Assembly: GCA_009776995.1 (NCBI GenBank) | Contig: WRMR01000090.1 | Location: 1-12,374 of the forward strand | Reading direction: 5' to 3' | From: Planctomycetaceae bacterium | GTDB taxonomy: Bacteria > Planctomycetota > Planctomycetia > Pirellulales > Thermoguttaceae | Length of the DNA stretch: 12,374 bases | In this document: positions 1-6,391 of the stretch, piece after piece | Layout of the letters: every line of letters begins with the position of its first letter | Position numbering within the stretch: the stretch's first letter is position 1 | Notes under the pieces: generated by a model | What the model was told of the DNA's origin: nothing | The model's input: only the letters and a program-made list of their open reading frames with translations | The model's database searches: none | Program-made: the position numbers and the translations under genes

Positions 1-52
1 TGCGAAATCGGTTGTTCCCAACCGGCGGTCAAGGAGGCAACCGCCAACGCCC

Positions 53-349
53 GTGTCGGCCATAGAAACGCCACTGGTCGCCCGTGTTCGCGGGGTCAAA
101 CCCAAGCGACAAAGCGTGCCGGAGTATTCGCTCAACGCCCTCGACGCCGCAGTGCGCGTACTGCGAGAAGCCAAAAAACCGTTGACCTGCCAAGAGATTG
201 TCGATAGGGCAATCAAACGCAAATACTGGCGGAGTTCCGGTGCGACACCCGCCAATACGTTAAATGCCGCGCTCGCCACCGAAATCAAATCCAAAAAAGA
301 GAACGCCCGATTCGTCAAAGTCGGGCGTGGATTGTTCGCGGCAAGATGA
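53..349 (+). CDS. HARE-HTH winged-helix domain protein
   Basis: 98 residues, with the GTG start at 53. Residues about 25-97 match the HARE-HTH fold (a winged helix found in RNA polymerase delta subunit, ASXL proteins and restriction-enzyme fusions). Visible signatures are a leading NALDAAVRVL helix, the KPLTCQEIVDRAI segment, a GATPANTLNAAL helix and the terminal RFVKVGRGLFA strand-turn. In the family this domain is thought to bind DNA, or to link DNA modification to transcription, so a regulatory or nucleoid role is likely. The reading frame stays open to base 2, so the gene could begin upstream of the window. AAGGAGG at 31-37 lies 15 nt before the GTG, which is long for a ribosome binding site. 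It faces the 133-aa gene convergently across a 71-bp gap. Domain call is firm; start and precise role are not. Confidence 0.8.
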   Translation: MSAIETPLVARVRGVKPKRQSVPEYSLNALDAAVRVLREAKKPLTCQEIVDRAIKRKYWRSSGATPANTLNAALATEIKSKKENARFVKVGRGLFAAR

Positions 350-420
350 AGAAGCGATGTCCTTGCCGTTGTTCGCTACGGGTCAATCGACCCATCAAAC
401 GAAAAATTCGTGACCGGTTT

Positions 421-822
421 TCAATAGTCTTCGCCGTTTTTAATGGCCTGAAACGCCTTTGCCCAAGCGGAGACGGTTTGGTTGCCCGATGTGTCACATT
501 CTTCAAGCGTGTCCATCAATGAATTCACCATCTCATGGACGTGGCGATAGCATTCCGGCCAAGTGTGGGACATGGCCGAAAGTGCGAGGAATCGCCCTTG
601 ACGCGACAGTAAGAATCGCCTTATCACATCCGGGTCGTTTTCTTCAAAGCGTTCGGACAAAGCCACGCTTGCCGTCTTCCACAACTCTTGGGCAACCTCT
701 TCACCAGCGGCCTTTTTCAGTGCGAAGTAAAATCCCCCCCTCGTTTTGTCATCGACCGGAGCAGGTGTGATAACGGCGGGGTTGACGCGAAAATGGTCTT
801 TGTGGTCATCATCTGTTGTCAT
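421..822 (-). CDS. hypothetical protein, 133 aa
   Basis: I do not recognise a family. The protein is soluble, acidic at both ends and probably mostly helical, with a central region (residues about 30-110) rich in Ala, Leu, Glu and Arg, including KKAAGEEVAQELWKTA and DPDVIRRFLLSRQGRF. There is no signal peptide, membrane helix or metal-binding cluster. The ATG at 822 is supported by AGAAGG about 7 nt upstream on the minus strand. It is preferred over the overlapping plus-strand frame (459-770), which reads as a low-complexity Pro/Arg/Ser-rich shadow. It is the leftmost minus-strand gene of the element, is convergent with the HARE-HTH gene, and is divergent from the amidoligase across a 336-bp intergenic region that must hold its promoter. 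Confidence 0.65.
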   Translation of the reverse strand: MTTDDDHKDHFRVNPAVITPAPVDDKTRGGFYFALKKAAGEEVAQELWKTASVALSERFEENDPDVIRRFLLSRQGRFLALSAMSHTWPECYRHVHEMVNSLMDTLEECDTSGNQTVSAWAKAFQAIKNGEDY

Positions 823-1158
823 TGTTTTGCCTTCTTTCTTTTGGGTTGGTTATTGGTTTGACGTTGTACGTCGTTTCATTGGTGTTGACTGTACCTCAAA
901 CGTTCCCAAAGCCAATAGCAAATACATCAAATCCGCTGACAATTTTGAAGATTTTTTCATCATTAACGTATCGTAAAACACCGTATTTTACGATGTTTCC
1001 GCGTGTGTTATGTGACTCTTATATCCGTGAAAAATTTCCTGGAAATGATGCAGAATCTTTGCATCATTTTGGAAAATTAGCTTGATGTGTTTTGGGGTAA
1101 TGGTAATGTGTGTCATGTTAAAACGAACACGCAAACCCAATACACGAAAGGCTTTACA
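823..1158. other. divergent intergenic region, 336 bp
   Basis: Lies between the divergent 133-aa gene and amidoligase gene. Short frames inside it have no ribosome binding site and read as shadows. It is AT-rich compared with both genes and must contain promoters in both directions. The most distinctive element is a perfect 9-bp inverted repeat at 970-994. A weak rightward promoter guess is TTGATG (1082-1087), 16 bp, TAATGT (1104-1109). I see no tRNA-like or riboswitch-like structure. Confidence 0.6.
970..994. promoter_or_regulatory. inverted repeat, candidate operator
   Basis: Perfect 9-bp arms ATCGTAAAA (970-978) and TTTTACGAT (986-994), separated by 7 bp. The centre-to-centre arm spacing is 16 bp, not a multiple of one helical turn, but the shape suits a dimeric regulator. 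The 14-mer GTATCGTAAAACAC (968-981) recurs inverted at 3966-3979 in another intergenic region of the same element. Binding by a protein is inference. Confidence 0.4.
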
Positions 1159-2019
1159 ATGACAAACGCGAAAGAATACACCTTTGGGATTGAACTCGAA
1201 TGCGTCGTAAAAACCGCAACCGTCAACCGCAACAACCTGCGAATCGGCGGCTACCACAGCGGGGTGCAAGTCCCCTTTTTACCAAGAGGCTGGAAGGCCG
1301 AACGCGATAGCTCGATACGAACGCCGGACGGCTACCAAGCCTGCGAAATCGTCAGCCCGGTACTCAAAGGCGAGGCGGGAATCCTTGAGGTCATCGCGGT
1401 ACTCAAGAAGCTCAACGAATTGGGGTTTCAGGTCAACGAAACCTGCGGATGCCACATCCATCTTGGCTTTGACGAACGCTGGGGCGTTGACGTCCTCGCG
1501 AGGCTGATTGCAACCGCCTCTTACCTTGAGAAAGGACTTTTTGCGATCACGGGAACGAAACGACGCGAGCGCGGCACCTACTGCAAAGGCATCCGCAAAC
1601 ACGGCGACGCACCCAAGGCCAAAGAAAAAATGGACCCGGATCGCTACCATGCACTCAACATAACGAACCTCGCCAACCGCAACAGCCGCCAGCGCACCGT
1701 GGAATTTCGCGTTTTTTCCGGGTCGCTCAACGAGGTCAAAATCGTCGGCTGGATTCAAACCTGCCTCGGCATCATGGAACGAGCGGTCAACAGCAAACGG
1801 ACGCCGAAATGGGAACCCAACGCACCGCAGGGCGGGTGGAAAAAAGACGGCCCCGGCCACAGCGAAACGGAACGCCTGATGGGGTTTTTGGCCTGGAGCA
1901 AAGGGGCGGCGAAAATTCACGGCGGCAAACAATTCGGTTGGATCACCGACGCCATACCGCAGGAAACCATCAAGGCCGAATTTCGACGCCTCGCCAAGAA
2001 GTACGACAGCGAAATCTAA
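1159..2019 (+). CDS. amidoligase-family protein (COOH-NH2 ligase fold)
   Basis: 286 residues from the ATG at 1159, which has GAAAGG 8 nt upstream. The longer frame from 1087 adds 24 poorly supported residues. The sequence fits the amidoligase family (Amidoligase_2), related to glutamine synthetase-like and glutamate-cysteine ligase-like enzymes. Visible motifs are the N-terminal FGIELEC strand with two Glu (residues 12 and 14), CEIVSP (62-67), CGCHIHLGF with an HxH pair (97-105), a YHALN segment (163-167) and the C-terminal VEFRVFSGSLN (181-191). These acidic and His residues are those expected to bind ATP and metal. The family forms amide bonds, often on peptides or proteins, and is frequent in phage and plasmid accessory regions. 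The substrate cannot be read from sequence. It is transcribed alone, against the neighbouring minus-strand genes. Confidence 0.85.
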   Translation: MTNAKEYTFGIELECVVKTATVNRNNLRIGGYHSGVQVPFLPRGWKAERDSSIRTPDGYQACEIVSPVLKGEAGILEVIAVLKKLNELGFQVNETCGCHIHLGFDERWGVDVLARLIATASYLEKGLFAITGTKRRERGTYCKGIRKHGDAPKAKEKMDPDRYHALNITNLANRNSRQRTVEFRVFSGSLNEVKIVGWIQTCLGIMERAVNSKRTPKWEPNAPQGGWKKDGPGHSETERLMGFLAWSKGAAKIHGGKQFGWITDAIPQETIKAEFRRLAKKYDSEI

Positions 2020-2033
2020 AACAAACCTCGCTG

Positions 2034-2063
2034 CCCGGATGCAACAGCCGTATCCGGGTTTTT
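2034..2063 (+). terminator. intrinsic terminator of the amidoligase gene
   Basis: A 7-bp perfect stem, CCCGGAT (2034-2040) with ATCCGGG (2052-2058), an 11-nt loop, and five T (2059-2063) directly after the stem. It begins 15 bp after the amidoligase stop codon and lies before the convergent methyltransferase 3' end. The minus strand lacks a T run at the corresponding place, so it should work rightward only. Confidence 0.8.
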
Positions 2064-2108
2064 CTATGGTACAGTTGCAATTCTCACCCTCGCCAAATCG
2101 ACATATTC

Positions 2109-3611
2109 TCAATCGCCGTTTCCAGCATCATGCCGCCTGACCAATTCCGCTTTGCGACCGGTAAACTCTTCCCAGCGTTTCACGATAATATCGCTGTACC
2201 AACGGTCGATTTCCATTGCAAAACAGCGGCGTCCCGTCATCTCACAGGCGATCAACGTCGAGCCGCTCCCACCGAATAATTCCAAAACGTTCTCGCCCGG
2301 CAGCGTTGAGTATTGTAACGCGCGAACGCCTAATTCGGCGGGTTTTTGCGTAAGGTGTACCATATTCTGTGGGCTGATCTTCTTGACACGCCAGACGTCC
2401 GTGATAGAATTCATGCCGATGAGATTGACCGTATCCTCGTTGAATTCGACGTCACGAACACGGTGCTTGTCGCTCGGCGGCAAGACATCAAGTCGCGAAC
2501 CATCGGGAAAATTAAGGCGAACACCGCTGCCGATCGCGCAATTGCCGTCGTGGTCTTTCGAGAGTTGCCAGGCATCGGGGACGTTGTTCGGCCCGTAAAA
2601 ATTGTGAGCCGCACCGAGCTTCCAGCCGTAAAAACACCACTCGTGATTCCCCATAAAATCCTTCCGGGTCAATACGGGATGCTCCTTAATCCAAATCAGT
2701 GCCTGTGAAAAATAAAGATTGTGCTTTTTGAGAAAGGGCGGATAATTGGCCATGTTCGCGTAGCCGCCCCATACATAATACACACCTCCCGGCTTCATGA
2801 CGCGGGCGATGTTGCCAAACCAGGCATCCAGCAACCGATCAAACTCCTCGTCGCTGACAAAATCGTTTTCCAAAGGTCGGTCTTTGGGACGCAGTTTTTT
2901 GGTGGTCGGCTCGGCATTTTCCTTGCGGGCGGCGTCGAATTGCTGATGATGCGTTGACGTGAAACTCGACAGCCCGGCGGCAATCGCGTTATTGCTGCGA
3001 GATTCCACGCGAACATTATATGGAGGGTCACAAATCGTTATGTCTATTACACTTCCGTCAAGAAGATAGTCAACGTCATCCGGGTTGGCACTGTCACCAC
3101 ATAGCAAACGATGGTCGCCGAGAATCCAGAGATCGCCTTTTTGCGTAATCGGTTCATCGGGTGGTTCGGGAATTTGATCGGGATCGACCTCGCCGGTTTG
3201 AACGGGAGCCGACAAAAGTTTCGCCAGTTCCTTTTCATCAAACGCCAGCACGTCCATGTCGAAACCCATGTCACGGAGTTCCGAAAGTTCGATGGGCAAA
3301 ATCGACATATCCCACTCCGCCAGTTCGCCGGTTTTATTATCGGCGATGCGATACGCCTTGACCTGCTCCGGGGAAAGATCAAGTGCGACATGTACCGGGA
3401 CTTTGGCGAGGTCGAGTTTTTTGGCGGCGCGATACCGGGTATGTCCGGCAATGATCACATGATTTTCGTCAACAACAATCGGTTGGCGAAAACCAAATTC
3501 CTGTAAACTTGCCGCCACCGCATCAACCGCGTTATCGTTCAGTCGCGGGTTGCGGTCGTAGGGTGTAATCAGATTGATGTCACGAAGTTCAATATTGAAA
3601 TCTGTTTGCAT
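2109..3611 (-). CDS. ParB-like nuclease domain / DNA N6-adenine or N4-cytosine methyltransferase fusion
   Basis: 500 residues from the ATG at 3611, which has AGGAAAG just upstream. A frame from 3680 adds 23 residues that do not look like the ParB start. Residues 1-130 are a ParB/Spo0J-like domain with TPYDRNPR (16-23) and IAGHTRYRAA (54-63). Residues about 160-490 are an N6_N4_Mtase domain with motif IV DPPY (195-198) preceding motif I FGGSG (446-450), the order of beta-class enzymes. The HLTQKPAEL segment precedes motif I as usual. Between FYGPNNVPDAWQ (338-349) and TDVWRVKK (404-411) lies an insert of about 55 residues that repeats the D-x-W pattern and may be part of target recognition. 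Such fusions are common on phages and plasmids, where the methylase protects the element's DNA or marks it for regulation. No cognate restriction enzyme is visible, so it is probably an orphan methylase. The DPPY tetrapeptide is compatible with adenine-N6 methylation; the recognition site is unknown. Confidence 0.93.
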   Translation of the reverse strand: MQTDFNIELRDINLITPYDRNPRLNDNAVDAVAASLQEFGFRQPIVVDENHVIIAGHTRYRAAKKLDLAKVPVHVALDLSPEQVKAYRIADNKTGELAEWDMSILPIELSELRDMGFDMDVLAFDEKELAKLLSAPVQTGEVDPDQIPEPPDEPITQKGDLWILGDHRLLCGDSANPDDVDYLLDGSVIDITICDPPYNVRVESRSNNAIAAGLSSFTSTHHQQFDAARKENAEPTTKKLRPKDRPLENDFVSDEEFDRLLDAWFGNIARVMKPGGVYYVWGGYANMANYPPFLKKHNLYFSQALIWIKEHPVLTRKDFMGNHEWCFYGWKLGAAHNFYGPNNVPDAWQLSKDHDGNCAIGSGVRLNFPDGSRLDVLPPSDKHRVRDVEFNEDTVNLIGMNSITDVWRVKKISPQNMVHLTQKPAELGVRALQYSTLPGENVLELFGGSGSTLIACEMTGRRCFAMEIDRWYSDIIVKRWEEFTGRKAELVRRHDAGNGD

Positions 3612-3914
3612 AAATCTTTCCTGTGAAAAAGTGTGCGCGAACCCCGAGCGCGGGACTCGCGAAAAAGTGAAATTCACCACCGAAATGACGGCGAAACCAA
3701 ACCAAGAGAAAAACGGGTGAAATTGACCAAAAAACCGCCCAAATTCAACAGTGCATTTGTACAGTCTCGTTTTCGTAAGTCCTTAATTATCAAGGAAATC
3801 GAAAATTCGCGTCACCCCCTGCAACAAACTTTACTAAACACCGCGATACCTTCACGACCCAATGTTGTTTTTCGTAACGCAGTAAGTACCTATTTATTAA
3901 CATGTTGCGACGAT

Positions 3915-3957
3915 TGAATATCGTTGCATTTCGCACGTATTATCACGCCGATATTCA
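3915..3957. repeat. 9-bp inverted repeat, 25-bp spacer
   Basis: TGAATATCG (3915-3923) and CGATATTCA (3949-3957) are perfect reverse complements. The pair lies about 300 bp upstream of the methyltransferase start and just before the shared 14-mer at 3966-3979. It may be a regulator site or a DNA hairpin; function is inferred only from position. Confidence 0.35.
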
Positions 3958-3965
3958 TAAGTCCA

Positions 3966-3979
3966 GTGTTTTACGATAC
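3966..3979 (-). promoter_or_regulatory. second copy of the shared 14-bp motif
   Basis: GTGTTTTACGATAC here is the exact reverse complement of GTATCGTAAAACAC at 968-981. Both copies sit in gene-free regions upstream of minus-strand genes, which suggests a common regulator of the element. Only one arm of the 970-994 dyad is present here. Confidence 0.35.
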
Positions 3980-4192
3980 TTCAAAAAACGGCATTATCGT
4001 CTCGTTAATCGACGTTTTTAGCGCAATCGCTCATATTTGCCCTGTAACACACGATTGGCAAAATGGTACATTTGAGGCAATAGACGGCAAACAATGTAAA
4101 ATGAGCCATTGTATGAAATGTTGCGATTATCAAAATCTGGGAAATGTAGCTTGGAACGGGTTTGTGGCCATTGGAAGAGGGCGAAGCGATGG

Positions 4193-4474
4193 TCAATACC
4201 TGCACGCGCCACGATGTCGGCAATTGGGCAAAATCGACCAAAGGTGTTGATAAACAACATGATACGCATCGCAAGACCGCAACGTTGGATTTTGCGAATC
4301 GCAACCTTCGTTGCCAACCAGCTTCCGAAGTCGTGATTTGATGCCACCCAGCCTGTACCAGACCTCGTTGGCACAGAAGTCGTCCCCGGCTTGGATGCCT
4401 TTGGTTTCTGTTTCCAGATTACGAAGTCGAGGTTCGATCTCGCAGAGTTGGTCAAAAGTGATGTTTGATTTCAT
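4193..4474 (-). CDS. conserved small protein, 93 aa, Cys/His-rich C-terminus
   Basis: The ATG at 4474 has AAAGGA about 5-6 nt upstream on the minus strand. The frame reads like a small protein I associate with planctomycete genomes, with an N-terminal ITFDQLCEIEPRLRNLE helix, a central FCANEVWYRLGGIKSRL segment, a RSCDAYHVVYQHLW segment and a LPNCRHRGACRY end. Cys/His residues near the C-terminus could bind metal, but the usual CxxC spacing is absent. The overlapping 145-aa frame (4018-4455) on the same strand reads as a shadow: it lacks a ribosome binding site and runs beyond the conserved stop. Function unknown. It lies just after the repeat-rich region that follows the replication operon. 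Confidence 0.7.
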   Translation of the reverse strand: MKSNITFDQLCEIEPRLRNLETETKGIQAGDDFCANEVWYRLGGIKSRLRKLVGNEGCDSQNPTLRSCDAYHVVYQHLWSILPNCRHRGACRY

Positions 4475-4521
4475 AACGTCCTTTCAAAATTAGGGAAAAA
4501 TTAGGGTTGACTCGCGGAATC

Positions 4522-4555
4522 CGCCAGTAGAATTTGACTGGCGAAATCGCCAGTC
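4522..4555. repeat. alternating CGCCAGT/ACTGGCG inverted repeats
   Basis: CGCCAGT (4522-4528), ACTGGCG (4537-4543) and CGCCAGT (4548-4554) allow two mutually exclusive hairpins. The inner one, GACTGGCGA (4536-4544) with TCGCCAGTC (4547-4555), has a 9-bp arm and only two unpaired bases between the arms. It is therefore close to a perfect palindrome and could be a protein site as well as a hairpin. Confidence 0.6.
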
Positions 4556-4575
4556 GCGCCATTGTAGATTTTTCT

Positions 4576-4769
4576 TCCGTGAAGTTGGGCTCAAGTATCG
4601 TAATTTATAGGGTCTATTCATTCTTCATGATGTCCGTGAAGATGGGAAAAACGCCCCAACTTCACGGAGCGAAGTTCACGAAGGGAGTGGTCAAAAATCC
4701 CCATTCTTCATGATGCGTGAAGAATGGCGGGAGCCCGTAATTTACGGTACTTCGTCCCAACTTCACGGA
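4576..4769. repeat. four copies of a 14-bp motif in two orientations
   Basis: TCCGTGAAGTTGGG occurs forward at 4576-4589, forward with one mismatch at 4633-4646, and inverted at 4655-4668 and 4756-4769. The second and third copies face each other across 8 bp and can fold into a hairpin with a 14-position stem and one mismatch. The outer copies are also inverted relative to each other. Related partial copies are at 4671-4685 and 4716-4727. The array resembles origin iterons, but the alternating orientation is unlike a simple iteron row. Confidence 0.65.
4701..4727. repeat. perfect 10-bp hairpin
   Basis: CCATTCTTCA (4701-4710) and TGAAGAATGG (4718-4727) are perfect reverse complements around a 7-nt loop. 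The 5' arm plus loop repeats a segment at 4619-4632, where the second arm has diverged to the 14-bp motif. No T run follows on either strand, so it is not an ordinary terminator. Confidence 0.6.
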
Positions 4770-4800
4770 GTTTTGCACTCGTGATAGTGCGCGAGATTTG

Positions 4801-4833
4801 TCTGGCGGAATTTTATGTGGCGATTCCGCCAGA
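4801..4833 (-). terminator. strong hairpin directly after the RepA-like gene stop codon
   Basis: TCTGGCGGAAT (4801-4811) and ATTCCGCCAGA (4823-4833) form a perfect 11-bp stem with an 11-nt loop. The stem starts at the base following the stop codon of the minus-strand operon. The position suits transcript end formation or 3'-end protection, but no T run follows, so intrinsic termination is uncertain. It may instead be part of the adjacent repeat region. Confidence 0.45.
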
Positions 4834-5859
4834 TCAAGCATTCCAATCCTCACAATCCGGTGCCGGTTCGCCGGTGGTGTCACCGGTTGGCAACTCCCAA
4901 ATCCATTGACCGGCGAATCCGAGTTTGCGTTTCAGGATGCGGAGACTCTTGGCCGCTTCGTAAATGCCGTTGATGCCAAACTTCAAACGTTTGGCATGGC
5001 CGAAGATCGTGTCGGCACTTGCCGGGTCGTCGCGATGGCCACAAGGTTTCGCACCGTCTTTGAGAAAATGGTACAACCACTCTTCGGCCTCGGTGTTGTC
5101 GAATTTGCGTTTGCCCTTGCGTGTTTTTGCACGATACTCTTCGAGAAAATCATCGGCCAGCATGTCAATGCCGGTTCGCAGGAAATGAACAACGCCGTGC
5201 CGCACGGTGTAATCCAGACCGGGTGCCTCCTCAATGAGATTGAACTTCGACGCCAGCATGGTACGGACGCCGCTCTTCTTGTCGTGATAGATATTCCAAA
5301 CCATACGCGCCGCATTGACATAAGCGACCGACCCGCTCCACGCTTCCGCCGCCGTACCAAAGAGCAAGGCATTCTTCTTGGGGTGTCCGAGTCCAAGAAG
5401 CGTAATGCTCCGTTCTTCCGCCAAACGCATGATCGGACGAAACGCGGCACGTACTTGGTTATTCTTGAACTCGTCGATCAATCCCATGAAGGCCGTGACC
5501 GGATCAAAAACAATCAGCTTGATGTAGCCCGTAAAATATTCCGTTTCGATTTTGTCGATCATTTGTTCAAGGACGTCGGTATCAAGGATAACGAATTCCT
5601 CTTGGGTATTGCGCAATTTGTTTTTCACAACCGAAGGCATATAAACATGATCGGGATCGCCACCCTGATCTTCGACTCGCGGCAAAATGGTATCCGCCGC
5701 ACTGTCTTCGCTCGTGAAATAAATGCAACCGCCCTGCTCACAGGGTGTGCCGTCCGGCCAGTCGCGGCCTGTTGAAACGGTCGCACACATATAGCAGACG
5801 AACCATGTTTTCCCGGTCGAACCGTCACCGCCCAAAAGATTGAGCTTGCACGACTTCAT
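4834..5859 (-). CDS. RepA-like AAA ATPase (AAA_25 type), replication protein
   Basis: 341 residues. Walker A is GDGSTGKT (11-18), only ten residues from the start. Walker B is LIVFDP with Asp at 119. LLGLGHPKKN (154-163) fits the sensor strand of RepA/RecA-like hexameric helicases, and the C-terminal part (about 255-325) looks like a winged-helix domain. Relatives load at an origin and unwind DNA for phage or plasmid replication. The ATG at 5859 has no good ribosome binding site and lies inside the upstream primase gene (35-bp overlap, +1 frame), so translation is probably coupled. Family members normally have 25-50 residues before Walker A (a WLWPG..GKL-type lead-in). Here only MKSCKLNLL precedes it, which suggests loss of a 5' segment or a fused ancestor. 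Confidence 0.85.
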   Translation of the reverse strand: MKSCKLNLLGGDGSTGKTWFVCYMCATVSTGRDWPDGTPCEQGGCIYFTSEDSAADTILPRVEDQGGDPDHVYMPSVVKNKLRNTQEEFVILDTDVLEQMIDKIETEYFTGYIKLIVFDPVTAFMGLIDEFKNNQVRAAFRPIMRLAEERSITLLGLGHPKKNALLFGTAAEAWSGSVAYVNAARMVWNIYHDKKSGVRTMLASKFNLIEEAPGLDYTVRHGVVHFLRTGIDMLADDFLEEYRAKTRKGKRKFDNTEAEEWLYHFLKDGAKPCGHRDDPASADTIFGHAKRLKFGINGIYEAAKSLRILKRKLGFAGQWIWELPTGDTTGEPAPDCEDWNA

Positions 5860-6391
5860 AACCCGGCGTCGGATCGCAGAGAAACAAGCCCGCTTCGCCG
5901 CGTGTTTCGATCAGGAGAACCACCACGAATTTACGGCCTTCCTTGTCAATTCGCACGATCAGTTTTTTGCCGTTGATGACCGCGTATTCGTGACCTTTCT
6001 CCACGATCAAATCGCCGAGTTCGTATTCGGGACGCTGGGCGAGCTTGACACTGCCACTGACGGCGGATTCATAGCGATAGATGACATGCCAGCCGCCCGA
6101 TTGCGAACGCTCAATGACAAGGCGTTCAAGGAGCGATTGATCAATTTTCTCTGCCCAAGGCTCAAAGGATTCACCGCAATTGTCAAAGTCGATGATTTCA
6201 AGATTACCCGACACCTTGCCGGTAATAATGCATAGCGAATCAGGCGGCTTTGAAAACCATCGTTCGATTTCTTCTTGCGTCGGCAAACGCTCTTGATAAG
6301 CCTTCCACGAGAGGATGGGAATTTTCAAGTCCCGACGCGCAGGCAGGACGCAAAGCCCCGCCTGCAAGTACTCTTTTGCTTTTGCCAGCAT
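5825..6391 (-). CDS. PrimPol-type bifunctional DNA primase/polymerase, N-terminal domain protein
   Basis: 188 residues from the ATG at 6391. The ATG shares one base with the preceding gene's stop (TGATG), and a TTG one codon earlier is less likely. Residues 1-175 fit the Prim-Pol domain of archaeo-eukaryotic primases. They include LPARRDLKIPILSWKAY (16-32), the catalytic IIDFD with two Asp (68 and 70), SGGWH (98-102) supplying the conserved His, and a TRGEAGLFLCDPTPGYEVVQ stretch near the end. Such enzymes make primers and can extend them. In relatives known to me, the PTPGYEVIQ segment is followed by GDF and a long downstream region. Here the frame ends six residues later, exactly where the RepA-like ATPase begins in the +1 frame. 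The PrimPol core appears complete; the usual continuation is missing. Confidence 0.88.
   Translation of the reverse strand: MLAKAKEYLQAGLCVLPARRDLKIPILSWKAYQERLPTQEEIERWFSKPPDSLCIITGKVSGNLEIIDFDNCGESFEPWAEKIDQSLLERLVIERSQSGGWHVIYRYESAVSGSVKLAQRPEYELGDLIVEKGHEYAVINGKKLIVRIDKEGRKFVVVLLIETRGEAGLFLCDPTPGYEVVQAQSFGR

Larger units (their letters stand above)
3612..4192. other. intergenic region, 581 bp, no convincing gene
   Basis: Between the methyltransferase start and the 93-aa gene stop. Several short frames exist on both strands, but none has a ribosome binding site with credible protein-like composition. It must carry the leftward promoter of the methyltransferase; I could not choose one with confidence. 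It holds a 9-bp inverted repeat, TGAATATCG (3915-3923) with CGATATTCA (3949-3957), and the inverted copy of the 14-mer shared with the left intergenic region (3966-3979). A weak 6-bp inverted repeat, ACAATG/CATTGT, is at 4091-4112. Confidence 0.5.
4475..4833. other. repeat- and hairpin-dense intergenic region, candidate replication origin
   Basis: 359 bp without a gene, between the RepA-like ATPase 3' end and the 93-aa gene. It contains four copies of a 14-bp motif, TCCGTGAAGTTGGG or its reverse complement (4576-4589, 4633-4646 with one mismatch, 4655-4668, 4756-4769). It also has two copies of CATTCTTCATGATG (4619-4632, 4702-4715), a palindrome CCGTAATTTACGG (4735-4747) and several perfect hairpins listed separately. 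Repeated motifs with hairpins next to a primase and RepA-like ATPase are typical of replication origins of small replicons, but no origin activity can be read directly. Confidence 0.5.

Noticed and set aside
380..393. Small GGGTC/GACCC hairpin between convergent genes
   Set aside because: Only 5 bp with a 4-nt loop and no T run on either strand, so not a supported terminator.
1279..2112. 277-residue open frame on the minus strand
   Set aside because: Antisense to the amidoligase gene; composition rich in Phe, Ala, Val and Arg, as expected for a complement shadow.
3612..3780. Leftward sigma70 promoter for the methyltransferase
   Set aside because: Several weak TTG-containing boxes were seen, but none paired with a convincing -10 at 16-18 bp.
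4018..4455. 145-residue minus-strand frame overlapping the 93-aa gene
   Set aside because: No ribosome binding site and no familiar segment; the overlapping 93-aa frame has both.
4475..4833. CRISPR-like array
   Set aside because: Repeats are in mixed orientations with irregular spacing and there are no cas genes; it fits an origin or hairpin region better.
4798..5775. 325-residue open frame on the plus strand
   Set aside because: Antisense to the RepA-like ATPase, whose Walker A and B motifs are clear; the plus frame has no recognisable motif or ribosome binding site.
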